Shown here piece after piece: positions 7,725 to 15,616 of a DNA stretch of 27,562 bases. Location: positions 1 through 27,562 of the forward strand of contig JBMNOE010000030.1 in assembly GCA_050942895.1 (NCBI GenBank), given 5' to 3'. Within the stretch, counting starts at the first letter, position 1. Each line of letters opens with the position of its first letter. This DNA comes from JBNRMR01 sp050942895 (lineage in GTDB: Bacteria; Bacillota; Clostridia; Christensenellales; UBA1750). The notes beneath the pieces were generated by a model, which saw only the letters and a list, made by a program, of their open reading frames with translations, had not been told where the DNA came from and made no database searches. The translations under genes and the position numbers were made by a program.

Positions 7725-8705
7725 CTACTGCTTTCCGGTGTGCCTTTTCTCATAACGGTCGTAGGCCTTGACGATGGCCTGTACAAGTTCATGGCGCACC
7801 ACGTCCCTGTGGGTTAAGGTGATCAGGGCTATGTTCTCCACATCCCTCAGTACATCCATGGCCTCTATCAGGCCGCTTTTCTTGCCGGAGGGCAAGTCCA
7901 CCTGGGTGATATCGCCGTTTACGACCACCTTTGAGCCGTAGCCAAAGCGGGTTAAAAACATCTTCATCTGCTCGGAGGTGGTGTTCTGCGCCTCGTCCAA
8001 TATGATGAAGGAATCCTGCAGGGTGCGCCCGCGCATATACGCCAAAGGCGCCACCTCCACAGTGCCCTTTTCCACCATGCGGGAATAGCCCTCCGGCCCC
8101 ATCAGATCGTACATGGCGTCGTAAAGGGGGCGAAGGTAAGGGTCCACCTTGGACTGAAGGTCACCGGGCAGGAAGCCCAGCTTTTCGCCGGCCTCCACAG
8201 CGGGGCGAGTCAATATGATGCGCTCCACCTCTTTGTTTTTATATGCAACCACAGCCATGGCCATGGCCAGATATGTCTTTCCCGTGCCGGCAGGCCCCAC
8301 CGAGAATGTGACCGTGTTTTTCTTGATTGCCTCGACATACTTTTTTTGGCCCAATGTCTTTGACTTTATCTGCTTGCCCCTGTGGGTTATTGCAATAACA
8401 TCCTGCATAATGCTGTCGATCATGTCGGCGTTGCCTTCCTTGGCCAACTCAATCGCGTAGCGTATGCGGGTGTTTTCTATCTTTTCCCGCCGCTCTATCA
8501 TGTATAGCAGCTTTCTTATGACCGTGGCCGCAAGCTCTGCGCCGGCTTCATCGCCCGAGACGACTATCACCGTATCCCTCTGGTTGATTTCAGCGCCCGT
8601 CTCCTTGCGTATGATCTCTATGTTTTGATCGTACGGCCCGAAGAGGGTTGATATATTTTCCATGGATTCAACTTGAATCTTAAGCTGCACTATGCCTTCT
8701 GACAC
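7725..8705 (-). CDS. phoH: PhoH family ATPase/RNA-binding protein
   Basis: PhoH-like cytoplasmic P-loop protein of 326 aa. The N-terminal part resembles a KH-like nucleic-acid-binding fold (FGPYDQNIEIIRKETGAEI). The P-loop domain has Walker A GPAGTGKT (137-144) and Walker B ILDEAQN (about 235-241). This gene is commonly linked to ybeY and yqfD in Bacillota, which suggests a link to RNA metabolism; its exact function is not settled. I set the start at a GTG (8705), which has an AAGGAG site 7-8 nt upstream. A longer frame from a TTG at 8747 has no good ribosome-binding site, and an ATG at the same place is out of frame. Confidence 0.92.
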   Translation of the reverse strand: MSEGIVQLKIQVESMENISTLFGPYDQNIEIIRKETGAEINQRDTVIVVSGDEAGAELAATVIRKLLYMIERREKIENTRIRYAIELAKEGNADMIDSIMQDVIAITHRGKQIKSKTLGQKKYVEAIKKNTVTFSVGPAGTGKTYLAMAMAVVAYKNKEVERIILTRPAVEAGEKLGFLPGDLQSKVDPYLRPLYDAMYDLMGPEGYSRMVEKGTVEVAPLAYMRGRTLQDSFIILDEAQNTTSEQMKMFLTRFGYGSKVVVNGDITQVDLPSGKKSGLIEAMDVLRDVENIALITLTHRDVVRHELVQAIVKAYDRYEKRHTGKQ

Positions 8706-8768
8706 ATTTTCTCTCCTTCGTATAAGCAAGTTTGTTTTTCTTCGCAATGACTTAAGCGGAGCAGCCCG

Positions 8769-9908
8769 TCAATCATAGAAAAGAGTGGCGGCGATATCCT
8801 TCACCGTTCGGGCGCGAACTCTGGCCGAAACCGCCCCTTCCTCAGCTATAATTCCATAGCTTACATCCGTTTCCTTCGGCACAAGGCCCAAGGGAAGCTT
8901 TTCAAGCAGTTCCTCATAGGCATTTTCCAGCGCCTTTTCCTTTGCCAGCTCATAAGGAACCGGTTCATATTCCGTCGTCGTTTCGCTGTGAGTTTCGCTC
9001 ACAAGGCTGATGCCCAGAAACAGGCCGTCCAAAAGCCCCGTCGTTTTTGATTCGATCAGACTTTGGGCGTACCCCTCTCCTTCGGATATTATAACATACA
9101 TCCAAGGGGTTTTGAAATGCCTATGGACGGATTCACGCCCTGTTTTTACCTGAATTTCGTTAAAAAGGGGCGCTTTTCCGCTTCCATAATACCAGATGCT
9201 GCCTGTGACCTCCCCCAGAGCGCAGACCTGAAGGCCGTTTTCATAGCCTGAGATCAGCACCTGGCCTTTTTTAACAGTGTCCCCCGCCCTCACTCTTGGG
9301 GTGCCCGCAAACACGCTTATGCTCTCCACCAGCGCGTCATGCACGGCGATGACATCCCCCCTACGGGAAGGATCGTATATGGCCGGCGCTTCCTTTGACT
9401 CAGCCAGTCTGACCGTCATTTTAACGCCCCTTGTTTTAAGGGAAATGAATGAAAACTCCGGCCTGTCCAGCAAAATCTGCTCCTCTATCGCCCGAAGCTC
9501 TTTCGACTTTTTTCTCATTCCGCTTTCGATGCCGTATTCCTGAAGCATTTCAAGAACCTGATAATCCAGCAGCCGCGCATTGCCTTCGACTTCTATCATC
9601 CAGATGTATTGTGTGAAAGCCCAGATAAAAAATGCCGCCGCTAAAAAACCTGCCAAGAGCATCAGCCGCCCGCGGGCCGCTGCCAGGACGAACTTCGGCC
9701 CCTTTCTGGCGTATATTCTGACCTTGCAGCCGCTGAGCCTTGCCGCGCTTCTCATCAGCCTTAGATGTTTTACATAGACGGTTGCGGTTACGGCGTCCTT
9801 ACTTCGGCTCACATCAAAAAACATGGCGCCATTTTGACTGGCGATGTTCAAAAACCGCTCGCTCATCAGGCCGGTTATGTCTATTTTTACCGTATTTTCA
9901 GCCTTCAT
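8769..9908 (-). CDS. yqfD: Sporulation protein YqfD
   Basis: Membrane protein of the YqfD family, needed for sporulation in the mother-cell programme of Bacillus and Clostridia. The 379 aa comprise an N-terminal soluble part (1-78), a single membrane helix (about 81-104) and a large C-terminal domain of mixed strands. The WMIEVEGNARLLDYQVLEML segment after the helix and the GDTVKKGQVLISG motif are characteristic. The ATG overlaps the yqfC stop by 4 bp. The presence of yqfC-yqfD is good evidence that this lineage makes, or recently made, endospores. Confidence 0.93.
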   Translation of the reverse strand: MKAENTVKIDITGLMSERFLNIASQNGAMFFDVSRSKDAVTATVYVKHLRLMRSAARLSGCKVRIYARKGPKFVLAAARGRLMLLAGFLAAAFFIWAFTQYIWMIEVEGNARLLDYQVLEMLQEYGIESGMRKKSKELRAIEEQILLDRPEFSFISLKTRGVKMTVRLAESKEAPAIYDPSRRGDVIAVHDALVESISVFAGTPRVRAGDTVKKGQVLISGYENGLQVCALGEVTGSIWYYGSGKAPLFNEIQVKTGRESVHRHFKTPWMYVIISEGEGYAQSLIESKTTGLLDGLFLGISLVSETHSETTTEYEPVPYELAKEKALENAYEELLEKLPLGLVPKETDVSYGIIAEEGAVSARVRARTVKDIAATLFYD

Positions 9909-10243
9909 ACCCCACCCTTGCTTTTATTTCCATTTTTGCCCTCTTTGAGTTCACCTGATCTTGCGCCATCCTCGCGCTTAAACTCCATCGACTCTATTTT
10001 GCCGCTTATGACCAGCTTACCCATGCCGATTCCATCCAAACAGAAGTTCTTTCCCGTAAGCGTCACAGAGCCGCTTTTTGTGCGAAATCTCAAAAGGCTC
10101 TGGGTAAAAATCGAAAGCCCCCTGTGATTTTCCACGATCAACCTGTCAAAGCCCTCCATCCTCATGCATGGAAGGTCTAAAAGCAGGTCCTCAGGGAGGC
10201 CGGTTTTTTGCGAAATACCCGAAAGAAACCCTTTTTTCGGCAT
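9905..10243 (-). CDS. yqfC: Sporulation protein YqfC (YabP/YqfC family)
   Basis: A 112-aa YabP/YqfC-family protein. Family features are the DLPCMRMEGFDRLIVENHRG core and the TLTGKNFCLDGIGMGKLVISGKI stretch, a small all-beta domain. The C-terminal tail (REDGARSGELKEGKNGNKSKGG) is charged and low complexity. The ATG at 10243 has a clear AGGAGG site 6 nt upstream; a longer reading to 10312 lacks one. In B. subtilis the homologue is transcribed by sigma-E. I do not see a convincing sigma-E promoter here, although GCATATGATT near 10305-10315 is a weak candidate. It is the first gene of the run to era and is divergent from purC. Confidence 0.9.
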   Translation of the reverse strand: MPKKGFLSGISQKTGLPEDLLLDLPCMRMEGFDRLIVENHRGLSIFTQSLLRFRTKSGSVTLTGKNFCLDGIGMGKLVISGKIESMEFKREDGARSGELKEGKNGNKSKGGV

Positions 10244-10365
10244 TTGATTCCTCCTGCAGTGCACAAAGGATAGCTGTAAACGGGCGCAACAGTCCCGCCG
10301 GTATTTAATCATATGCCTAAATTCACCATAAATAACGGCGCCGCACTTTATTTTCCCTGCGCAAT

Positions 10366-10375
10366 TTGGTATAAT
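10366..10375 (+). promoter_or_regulatory. Extended -10 promoter of purC
   Basis: TTGGTATAAT has a perfect -10 (10370-10375) and the TGN extension. The -35 region at 10347-10352 (TTTATT, 17-bp spacing) is weak, as often seen with extended -10 promoters. The start of purC is 28 bp downstream, which leaves a short leader without a visible riboswitch. Confidence 0.7.
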
Positions 10376-10402
10376 AGCACCAATAACGCACGGAGGGGTA
10401 CT

Positions 10403-11269
10403 ATGTCTTTTCAGAAATTAGAAAAAATTGCAAGCGGCAAGGTTCGTGAAATATACTCCTTGGACGCGGACAGGCTCATCATCGTCACCACGGACCGCAT
10501 TTCCGCCTTTGATGTCGTTTTACCCACCCTCATCCCTGACAAAGGCCGGGTTTTAAACAGGCTTTCCCTTTTCTGGTTCGACCTGACCAAGAAAATTGTC
10601 AAAAATCATATCATCAGCGACCAGCTCTGCGAATTTCCAAGGCAGTTTCAAAGCGAGGAATACGACGGGCGCATATTGCTGGTGAAAAGGCTGAAGATCG
10701 TCCCCTTTGAGTGCATAGTGCGCGGCTACATCACCGGTTCCGGCTGGGAAAGCTACAAAAATGACGGCACGGTCTGCGGCATTTCGCTGCCCGAAGGCCT
10801 TCATGAATCCCAGAAACTGCCGGAGCCAATCTTCACGCCTTCCACAAAGGCCGCCGAAGGACACGATATCAACGTTTCATTTGAATACATGGCGGATGGG
10901 ATCGGCGAAAAGCTGGCGGGAAAAATCCGTGATATCAGCCTTGCGGTTTATGAAAGCTGCGCCGAGTATGCCCTTGAAAGGGGTATCATCATCGCTGACA
11001 CCAAGTTCGAGTTCGGCCTTGATGAAAACGGCGAACTTATACTTGCCGATGAAGTCCTGACCCCTGATTCCAGCCGTTTCTGGCCCCTGGAAGGCTATGC
11101 CCCCGGCAAAGGGCAGCCCAGCTATGACAAGCAGTTCGTGCGCGATTGGCTGAAAAAAAGCGGCGCCGCGGGCGTTTCTCCCGCCCCAAAGCTCCCGCAG
11201 GAGGTTGTAGCGGCCACCCGCGAAAAGTACATATTGGCGTATGAGGTCATCACCGGCAGCAAATGGTAG
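10403..11269 (+). CDS. purC: Phosphoribosylaminoimidazole-succinocarboxamide synthase (SAICAR synthetase)
   Basis: Cytosolic purine-biosynthesis enzyme that joins CAIR and aspartate using ATP. It has 288 aa, the length of the longer PurC subgroup (about 290 aa) rather than the 240-aa type common in Bacillus. Landmarks are SGKVREIYSLDADRLIIVTTDR at the N-terminus, the VRGYITGSGW loop, EPIFTPSTKAAEGHD and IIADTKFEFG. I set the start at an ATG with a GGAGGGG site. A longer reading to 10313 runs through the promoter. It stands alone, with no other purine genes in the window, and is divergent from yqfC. Confidence 0.96.
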   Translation: MSFQKLEKIASGKVREIYSLDADRLIIVTTDRISAFDVVLPTLIPDKGRVLNRLSLFWFDLTKKIVKNHIISDQLCEFPRQFQSEEYDGRILLVKRLKIVPFECIVRGYITGSGWESYKNDGTVCGISLPEGLHESQKLPEPIFTPSTKAAEGHDINVSFEYMADGIGEKLAGKIRDISLAVYESCAEYALERGIIIADTKFEFGLDENGELILADEVLTPDSSRFWPLEGYAPGKGQPSYDKQFVRDWLKKSGAAGVSPAPKLPQEVVAATREKYILAYEVITGSKW

Positions 11270-11362
11270 CATAAATAGCTTAATCTCTGCCTGGCGTTTA
11301 CATTTCCTGCGCCTTAAGCTCATATATCATTTATAGACGCATATAATTCACGGGGTGATATT

Positions 11363-12535
11363 ATGAGCAACATAAAAAAACTCTCCTCTCGCATTGTTAT
11401 ATTTTTGGTGTGCGCAGCCCTTGCCATGCTTCCTTCGATGGCGCTGGCAGGGGTTTCCGCCTCTGATCTTCCTGTTGATGTTCGAAATAACATCGTTCTA
11501 ATTATGGAGCCCGAAAGCGGCAGCATCATATTTGCCCAGAATGAAAACAAGCAGGTGCCTGTCGCCAGCATCACCAAAATAATGACGCTTTTGCTCATAT
11601 TCGAGGCCATCGAAAGCGGCGATATATCCCCTGAGGATATGGTCACCGTCAGCAAAGCAGCTGCTGCCATGGAAGGCTCCAGAGCATTTCTGGACGCAGG
11701 CTCACAATATTCAGTTTCTGATCTTATAAGAACGATAATAATCTCCAGCGCAAACGATTCATCAGTCGCCATGGCGGAGCATATCGCCGGCAGCGAAAGC
11801 GCATTTGTGGAAATGATGAACCGCCGGGCGATGGAGCTTTTGATGCCGGACACCGTTTTTAAAAACTCCACCGGATTGCCCGCCGAGGGCCAATACTCCA
11901 CCGCCGCAGACGTTTCGATAATGGCGCGCGCTCTAATGGAAAGAGGCGAATATGGCGAGTGGTTCACCACATGGATGGACAAATTGACACATCCCTCCGG
12001 GCGCGTAACCGATCTTACTAACACCAACAGGCTCGTGCGCTTTTACAGCGGCACATACGGCCTTAAGACCGGTTATTCCGGCGAGGCAGGGCACTGCATA
12101 GCCGCCAGCGCAAAAAGAGGTGATATGAGCCTTTTGACCATCCTCCTGGGGATCGAAAGCTCGAACGCGCGCTTTAACATGGCCCAAAAGCTCCTTGACT
12201 TCGGCTTTGCCAGCTATGAGAAAACCGTTATCGTAAGGGCGGGGGATGTGGTAAGCGAAGGTGTGCCGGTGAGGGGTTCCACCGTGCGCAGAATTGATCT
12301 TATCGCCCAAAACGATATCAGCGTGCTGACAAAAAAAGGTTCCGAAAGCCTTTACACCGTTCACGAGGATATTCCCTCCGTCATATTCGCCCCGGCCACT
12401 GTGGATGAACCCGTCGGCGGCATCACCGTCAGGCTGCAGGACGGAACCAGCCTGTATTCACCCATAGTTATCTCCCGGGATGAGCTTCCCAGCAGCTTTT
12501 TCTCCTTGATAACGCGCATACTCAGCCTCTGGTAA
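11363..12535 (+). CDS. D-alanyl-D-alanine carboxypeptidase (PBP5/DacF type)
   Basis: Secreted low-molecular-weight penicillin-binding protein that removes the terminal D-Ala of peptidoglycan stem peptides. The signal peptide spans about residues 1-29 and ends MALAG. The serine peptidase S11 motifs are complete: SITK (Ser69, Lys72), SAN (129-131) and KTG (235-237). A C-terminal PBP5-type beta domain follows (about 285-375), and the protein ends FFSLITRILSLW, an amphipathic membrane anchor. The 390-aa length is normal. The ribosome-binding site is a GGGGTG before the ATG. The dacF homologue of Bacillus is sporulation-linked, but I see no clear sporulation promoter in the 93-bp gap after purC. 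Confidence 0.95.
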   Translation: MSNIKKLSSRIVIFLVCAALAMLPSMALAGVSASDLPVDVRNNIVLIMEPESGSIIFAQNENKQVPVASITKIMTLLLIFEAIESGDISPEDMVTVSKAAAAMEGSRAFLDAGSQYSVSDLIRTIIISSANDSSVAMAEHIAGSESAFVEMMNRRAMELLMPDTVFKNSTGLPAEGQYSTAADVSIMARALMERGEYGEWFTTWMDKLTHPSGRVTDLTNTNRLVRFYSGTYGLKTGYSGEAGHCIAASAKRGDMSLLTILLGIESSNARFNMAQKLLDFGFASYEKTVIVRAGDVVSEGVPVRGSTVRRIDLIAQNDISVLTKKGSESLYTVHEDIPSVIFAPATVDEPVGGITVRLQDGTSLYSPIVISRDELPSSFFSLITRILSLW

Positions 12536-12559
12536 ACCTTCATCAGAATAAGCACAATA

Positions 12560-12589
12560 AAGGCGGGAAGCTTAAAATCTCCCCGCCTT
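12560..12589. terminator. Bidirectional terminator between dacF and aroD
   Basis: AAGGCGGG pairs with CCCGCCTT around a 14-nt loop and is followed by a T-rich run on the plus strand (CTTTATTTCTC). On the minus strand the flank is TTATTGTGCTT, weaker but usable. It closes the dacF transcript and probably the long aromatic operon. Confidence 0.75.
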
Positions 12590-12617
12590 CTTTATTTCTC
12601 AATTTTCTTTTCTGCTT

Positions 12618-13388
12618 TCATTCAAGGGATTTATGTATGGCGCAAAGCGCCGCGAAAAGCTCCTCAACGGAAATCTGCCCCGGAGCGGAGGCGACGGAAA
12701 GGCCGCCCGCCGAGCCGAAGGTCATGGCGGAGCCGAAAATCTCACCGCTGATGCGGCTGATAAGGCCCAGTCCAGACATCGCTATAGTCACAAGGGGCCG
12801 CCGGGCATGGAGACGGCGCATCTTTTCGGTGGCGGAAATGAGGGTGAGAACATCCTGTGGGCTTTGGGGCATCACGGCAATTTTTAAAATGTCCCCTCCC
12901 ATGTCCTGCATTTTTTTGAGCCTGGCGATTATCTCCTCCTCGCTCGGCGTTTTCTGGAAATCATGGCTGGAAAGTAGCGCCGCTGCGCCGGCATCATGCA
13001 GCGCGCTTATGACCTCGCCGGCGCTTTCGCGCATCATCTCGACGTCGATGATATCCGCAAATCCGCTTTTCGCCGCCGCTTCATTCAGCCTTAAATAATC
13101 CGCCGCGCTTAACTGAGCAGATCCGCCCTCCGCCTTCGTTCTAACTGTAAAAATGAGCAGCTTTTCGCCTATGGCCTTGCGAACATCCCCAAGAACCTCT
13201 ATTGTATCCCCAATATTTTCCATTCCCTCAAAGAAATCCGCCCGCCATTCCACGGCATCTATGGGCAGTCCATTCATTCGTGCGGCTCTTTCGGCGATCT
13301 CAGCGCGCGACGGCGCCACAATGGGCGCGGCTATCTTCGGCATGCCCTTGCCTATCTCAACGCCCCTTATTTTGATAATATTTTCCAT
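12618..13388 (-). CDS. aroD: Type I 3-dehydroquinate dehydratase
   Basis: Third shikimate-pathway enzyme, dehydrating 3-dehydroquinate to 3-dehydroshikimate via a Schiff base. It has 256 aa, normal for type I. Active-site residues are all present: EWRAD (Glu47, Arg49), His142 in SSHDF, the Schiff-base Lys169 in KIAVMP, Arg212 in SRISGEIFGSAMTFG, and a SAPGQ loop near the C-terminus. It is the last gene of the aromatic operon, 3 bp after the pheA stop, with no strong ribosome-binding site, so it is likely coupled to pheA. It makes the AroQ-like protein at 3200-3517 dispensable for this step. Confidence 0.96.
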   Translation of the reverse strand: MENIIKIRGVEIGKGMPKIAAPIVAPSRAEIAERAARMNGLPIDAVEWRADFFEGMENIGDTIEVLGDVRKAIGEKLLIFTVRTKAEGGSAQLSAADYLRLNEAAAKSGFADIIDVEMMRESAGEVISALHDAGAAALLSSHDFQKTPSEEEIIARLKKMQDMGGDILKIAVMPQSPQDVLTLISATEKMRRLHARRPLVTIAMSGLGLISRISGEIFGSAMTFGSAGGLSVASAPGQISVEELFAALCAIHKSLE

Positions 13389-13391
13389 AAT

Positions 13392-14513
13392 CTAAATGCA
13401 GCGGTAGCAGCCCATAACCTCAAAATAGGTGCATGTATCTGCGGCCTGCTCAAGGGCGTTTTTCACACTGTCATCCATAATATTGCCCTCAACCTCGACA
13501 AAAAAGCGATATCTTCCCTGCCCGCCCGGGCGGGACTCGATCCGGGTCAGGTTGATGTTTTGTGCCTGCAATGACATCAGTGTTTCGCAAAGGGCGCCGC
13601 TTCTGTGCTCGGTGGCAAAGGTGGCGAGAATCCTCTCGCAGCTTTCATCATACTCCGGTTCCGTGGCGATTATCACGAAGCTGGTTCTGTTTCCCTTTGA
13701 GTCTGCTATGTCCTCGGCGAGGATCTCAAGGCCGTTCAGCTCCGCCGCCTTAGGCGATGCTATTGCCGCTGAAATGCCGTCATTTTCCTGTGCGATCTCC
13801 TGGGCGGCGACGGCGGTGTTGCGGCAGGCCACCTGATCCCAGCCGCCCTCACGCAAAAATCTGCCGCACTGCTTCAGCGCCTCGGGGTGGGAAAGGACGC
13901 GGCTTATGTCCGAAAGCTTCACTCCCTTTGGAGCCAGCAGGCACTGGCGGATATCCTGCTCCACCCTGCCCACCACAAAGCAGCCGTTCCTTCGAAGAAG
14001 GTCGTATGTTTCGCCAATGGCGCCCGTCCGTGAGTTTTCGATGGGAACTATGCCGTAGTCAGCGCCGCCGTCCTTGACGCAGCGGAAAACGTCATCGAAA
14101 TACTCCACCGGAAGGCGCCTTGCGCCGGGGAATGTCCGCTCAAGGGCCTGTTCGCTCCAGGAGCCGGGAACGCCCTGATAAGCGCAGACGATATCGTCGG
14201 TCTTGGGCGCTCTCGGGCTTGAAATAAGGCGTTTGTGGGGCATCAGCAGCTTGTGCTGGTGCGCTCTGGACAGCGCCAAAAGCGTTCGCATAGCCATGTT
14301 AAGAGACATGCGAAACTCCTCCTTGACCCCTTGCGCAGCCCTTTCGATCACCTGCTGCTCGCGGCTGGTGTCCATTATTGAAAGATTATTCTCCCGCTTG
14401 ATCTGGGCGGCAAGGCCCGCTATCTCCATCCGCTTTTCCAGCAGGGGGATCAGCTTTTCGTCAACCTCGTCTATCTGGCGGCGGATGTCTGCCAAGGCTT
14501 CCTTGTGGTTCAT
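13392..14513 (-). CDS. pheA: Bifunctional chorismate mutase / prephenate dehydratase (P-protein)
   Basis: Converts chorismate to prephenate and on to phenylpyruvate, the committed route to phenylalanine. Domain order is an AroQ-class chorismate mutase (about 1-90), prephenate dehydratase (about 108-287) and a C-terminal ACT domain (about 295-370). Motifs include DEVDEKLIPLLEKRMEI, IVPIENSRTGAIGETYDLL and the ACT-domain LTRIESRP, the phenylalanine-binding signature. The usual catalytic TRF motif reads TSF here (SKGNRTSFVII), an Arg-to-Ser change in an otherwise intact enzyme. The start has an AAGGAG site. It follows aroF after a 68-bp spacer of GATAAA-like repeats. The ACT domain suggests allosteric feedback by Phe in addition to any transcriptional attenuation. 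Confidence 0.95.
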   Translation of the reverse strand: MNHKEALADIRRQIDEVDEKLIPLLEKRMEIAGLAAQIKRENNLSIMDTSREQQVIERAAQGVKEEFRMSLNMAMRTLLALSRAHQHKLLMPHKRLISSPRAPKTDDIVCAYQGVPGSWSEQALERTFPGARRLPVEYFDDVFRCVKDGGADYGIVPIENSRTGAIGETYDLLRRNGCFVVGRVEQDIRQCLLAPKGVKLSDISRVLSHPEALKQCGRFLREGGWDQVACRNTAVAAQEIAQENDGISAAIASPKAAELNGLEILAEDIADSKGNRTSFVIIATEPEYDESCERILATFATEHRSGALCETLMSLQAQNINLTRIESRPGGQGRYRFFVEVEGNIMDDSVKNALEQAADTCTYFEVMGCYRCI

Positions 14514-14529
14514 CGCTTTTCTCCTTCTA

Positions 14530-14580
14530 TTATCTTTTTATCTCTTTATCTTTATTTTTTTATCTTTTTAAACTTTATCG
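14530..14580 (-). repeat. GATAAA-rich purine tract between aroF and pheA
   Basis: The minus strand has irregular repeats of GATAAA/AAAGATAAA over about 50 bp, ending just before the pheA ribosome-binding site. A shorter tract of similar composition separates ybeY and era (about 4882-4911). It is unstructured A-rich RNA that could act as a translation enhancer or be simple slippage sequence. Confidence 0.5.
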
Positions 14581-14581
14581 T

Positions 14582-15601
14582 TTAATCGTCCAGGTTCGCC
14601 TGAACAGCGCTGAGTATGCGCCCCAAATGCCTCATCAGCTTATGGAAAAGCTCCGGCGTGATTGACTGGGCGCCGTCGCACAGAGCCTTTTCCGGCTGGT
14701 TGTGCACCTCGATGATAAGGCCGTCGGCCCCTGCTGCCGCCGCTGCCAGCGCCATGGGATAGACGTAGTTCCAGTGGCCTGTGCCATGGGAGGGATCGAC
14801 CACCACGGGCAGATGGCTCCTTTCCTTCAGCACGGGGATGGCCGAAAGATCCAGCGTGTTTCTGGTGGCGGTCTCGAATGTGCGTATGCCCCTTTCGCAG
14901 AGAATTACATCCTTGCTGCCGGAAGCCATCAGATATTCCGCAGCCATCAGCAGCTCCTCTATGGTGCTGGAAAGGCCCCGCTTGAGCAAAACCGGCTTGC
15001 CTATCTGCCCAACCTCCCTAAGGAGCTGAAAGTTCTGCATATTCCTTGCCCCAAGCTGTATGATGTCGACCTCCCGGGCGAAGACCTCCAGATGCGCGGG
15101 GGACATGATCTCCGTCACTATGGGCAGGCCCGTCTTTTCCCTTGCGATCTTTAAAAGCTCAAGCCCGTCCAGCCCCAGGCCCTGGAATGCATATGGGGAG
15201 CTTCTGGGCTTAAACGCGCCGCCGCGAAGGAAGGATGCACCGGAATGGCATACATCCCTGGCGATGGAGAGTATCTGCTCCTCGCTTTCAACGGAGCAAG
15301 GCCCGGCCATTACGGCAAAACTGCCCCCTCCTATCCTCCTGCCGGAAACCTCCACAACCGTATCATGGGGATGAAAGCGCCTGCCGGCAAGCTTGTAGGG
15401 TTCTTGCACCTTGATGATGCGGCCCACGCCCTTCCAGCGGCTGACCTCCTCCACAGAAACGCCTGAGGTATCCCCCACCACGCCGATAACCCTCGTGGTC
15501 TGGCCGTCAAGATTGTGCAGCGAAAGCCCTCTTGCAAGAAGGTTTTCCTGGGTTTCACGAATATTTTCATCCGTTGCATCTGGTTTGAACACAATAATCA
15601 T
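14582..15601 (-). CDS. aroF: 3-deoxy-7-phosphoheptulonate synthase (DAHP synthase, type I-beta)
   Basis: First shikimate-pathway enzyme, condensing PEP and erythrose-4-phosphate. The 339 aa consist of an N-terminal ferredoxin-like regulatory domain (about 1-70), as in Thermotoga-type DAHP synthase, and a TIM-barrel catalytic domain. Catalytic motifs are AGPCSVES (99-106), KPRSSPYAFQGLG (131-143), a central LLKRGLSSTIEEL and DPSHGTGHW near residue 270. In characterised relatives the N-terminal domain mediates Tyr/Phe feedback inhibition. The start has an AAAGGA site, 15 bp after the aroK-aroE stop. I use aroF as the common Bacillota symbol for this class. Confidence 0.95.
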   Translation of the reverse strand: MIIVFKPDATDENIRETQENLLARGLSLHNLDGQTTRVIGVVGDTSGVSVEEVSRWKGVGRIIKVQEPYKLAGRRFHPHDTVVEVSGRRIGGGSFAVMAGPCSVESEEQILSIARDVCHSGASFLRGGAFKPRSSPYAFQGLGLDGLELLKIAREKTGLPIVTEIMSPAHLEVFAREVDIIQLGARNMQNFQLLREVGQIGKPVLLKRGLSSTIEELLMAAEYLMASGSKDVILCERGIRTFETATRNTLDLSAIPVLKERSHLPVVVDPSHGTGHWNYVYPMALAAAAAGADGLIIEVHNQPEKALCDGAQSITPELFHKLMRHLGRILSAVQANLDD

Positions 15602-15616
15602 AGCTATGTCCTTTCA

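Noticed and set aside
10244..10330. Sigma-E promoter for yqfC
   Set aside because: Only a weak -10-like GCATATGATT is visible; no matching -35 element at the proper distance could be supported.
11297..11347. Promoter for the D,D-carboxypeptidase
   Set aside because: TTTACA at 11297-11302 has no good -10 at 16-18 bp, and TATAAT at 11342-11347 lies too near the ATG and has no -35.
11320..12027. 235-aa minus-strand frame opposite the carboxypeptidase
   Set aside because: Shadow of the dacF-type gene, which has a signal peptide and all three active-site motifs; the antisense frame has none.
14530..14580. CRISPR-like or regular tandem array
   Set aside because: The repeats are irregular low-complexity sequence without spacers.
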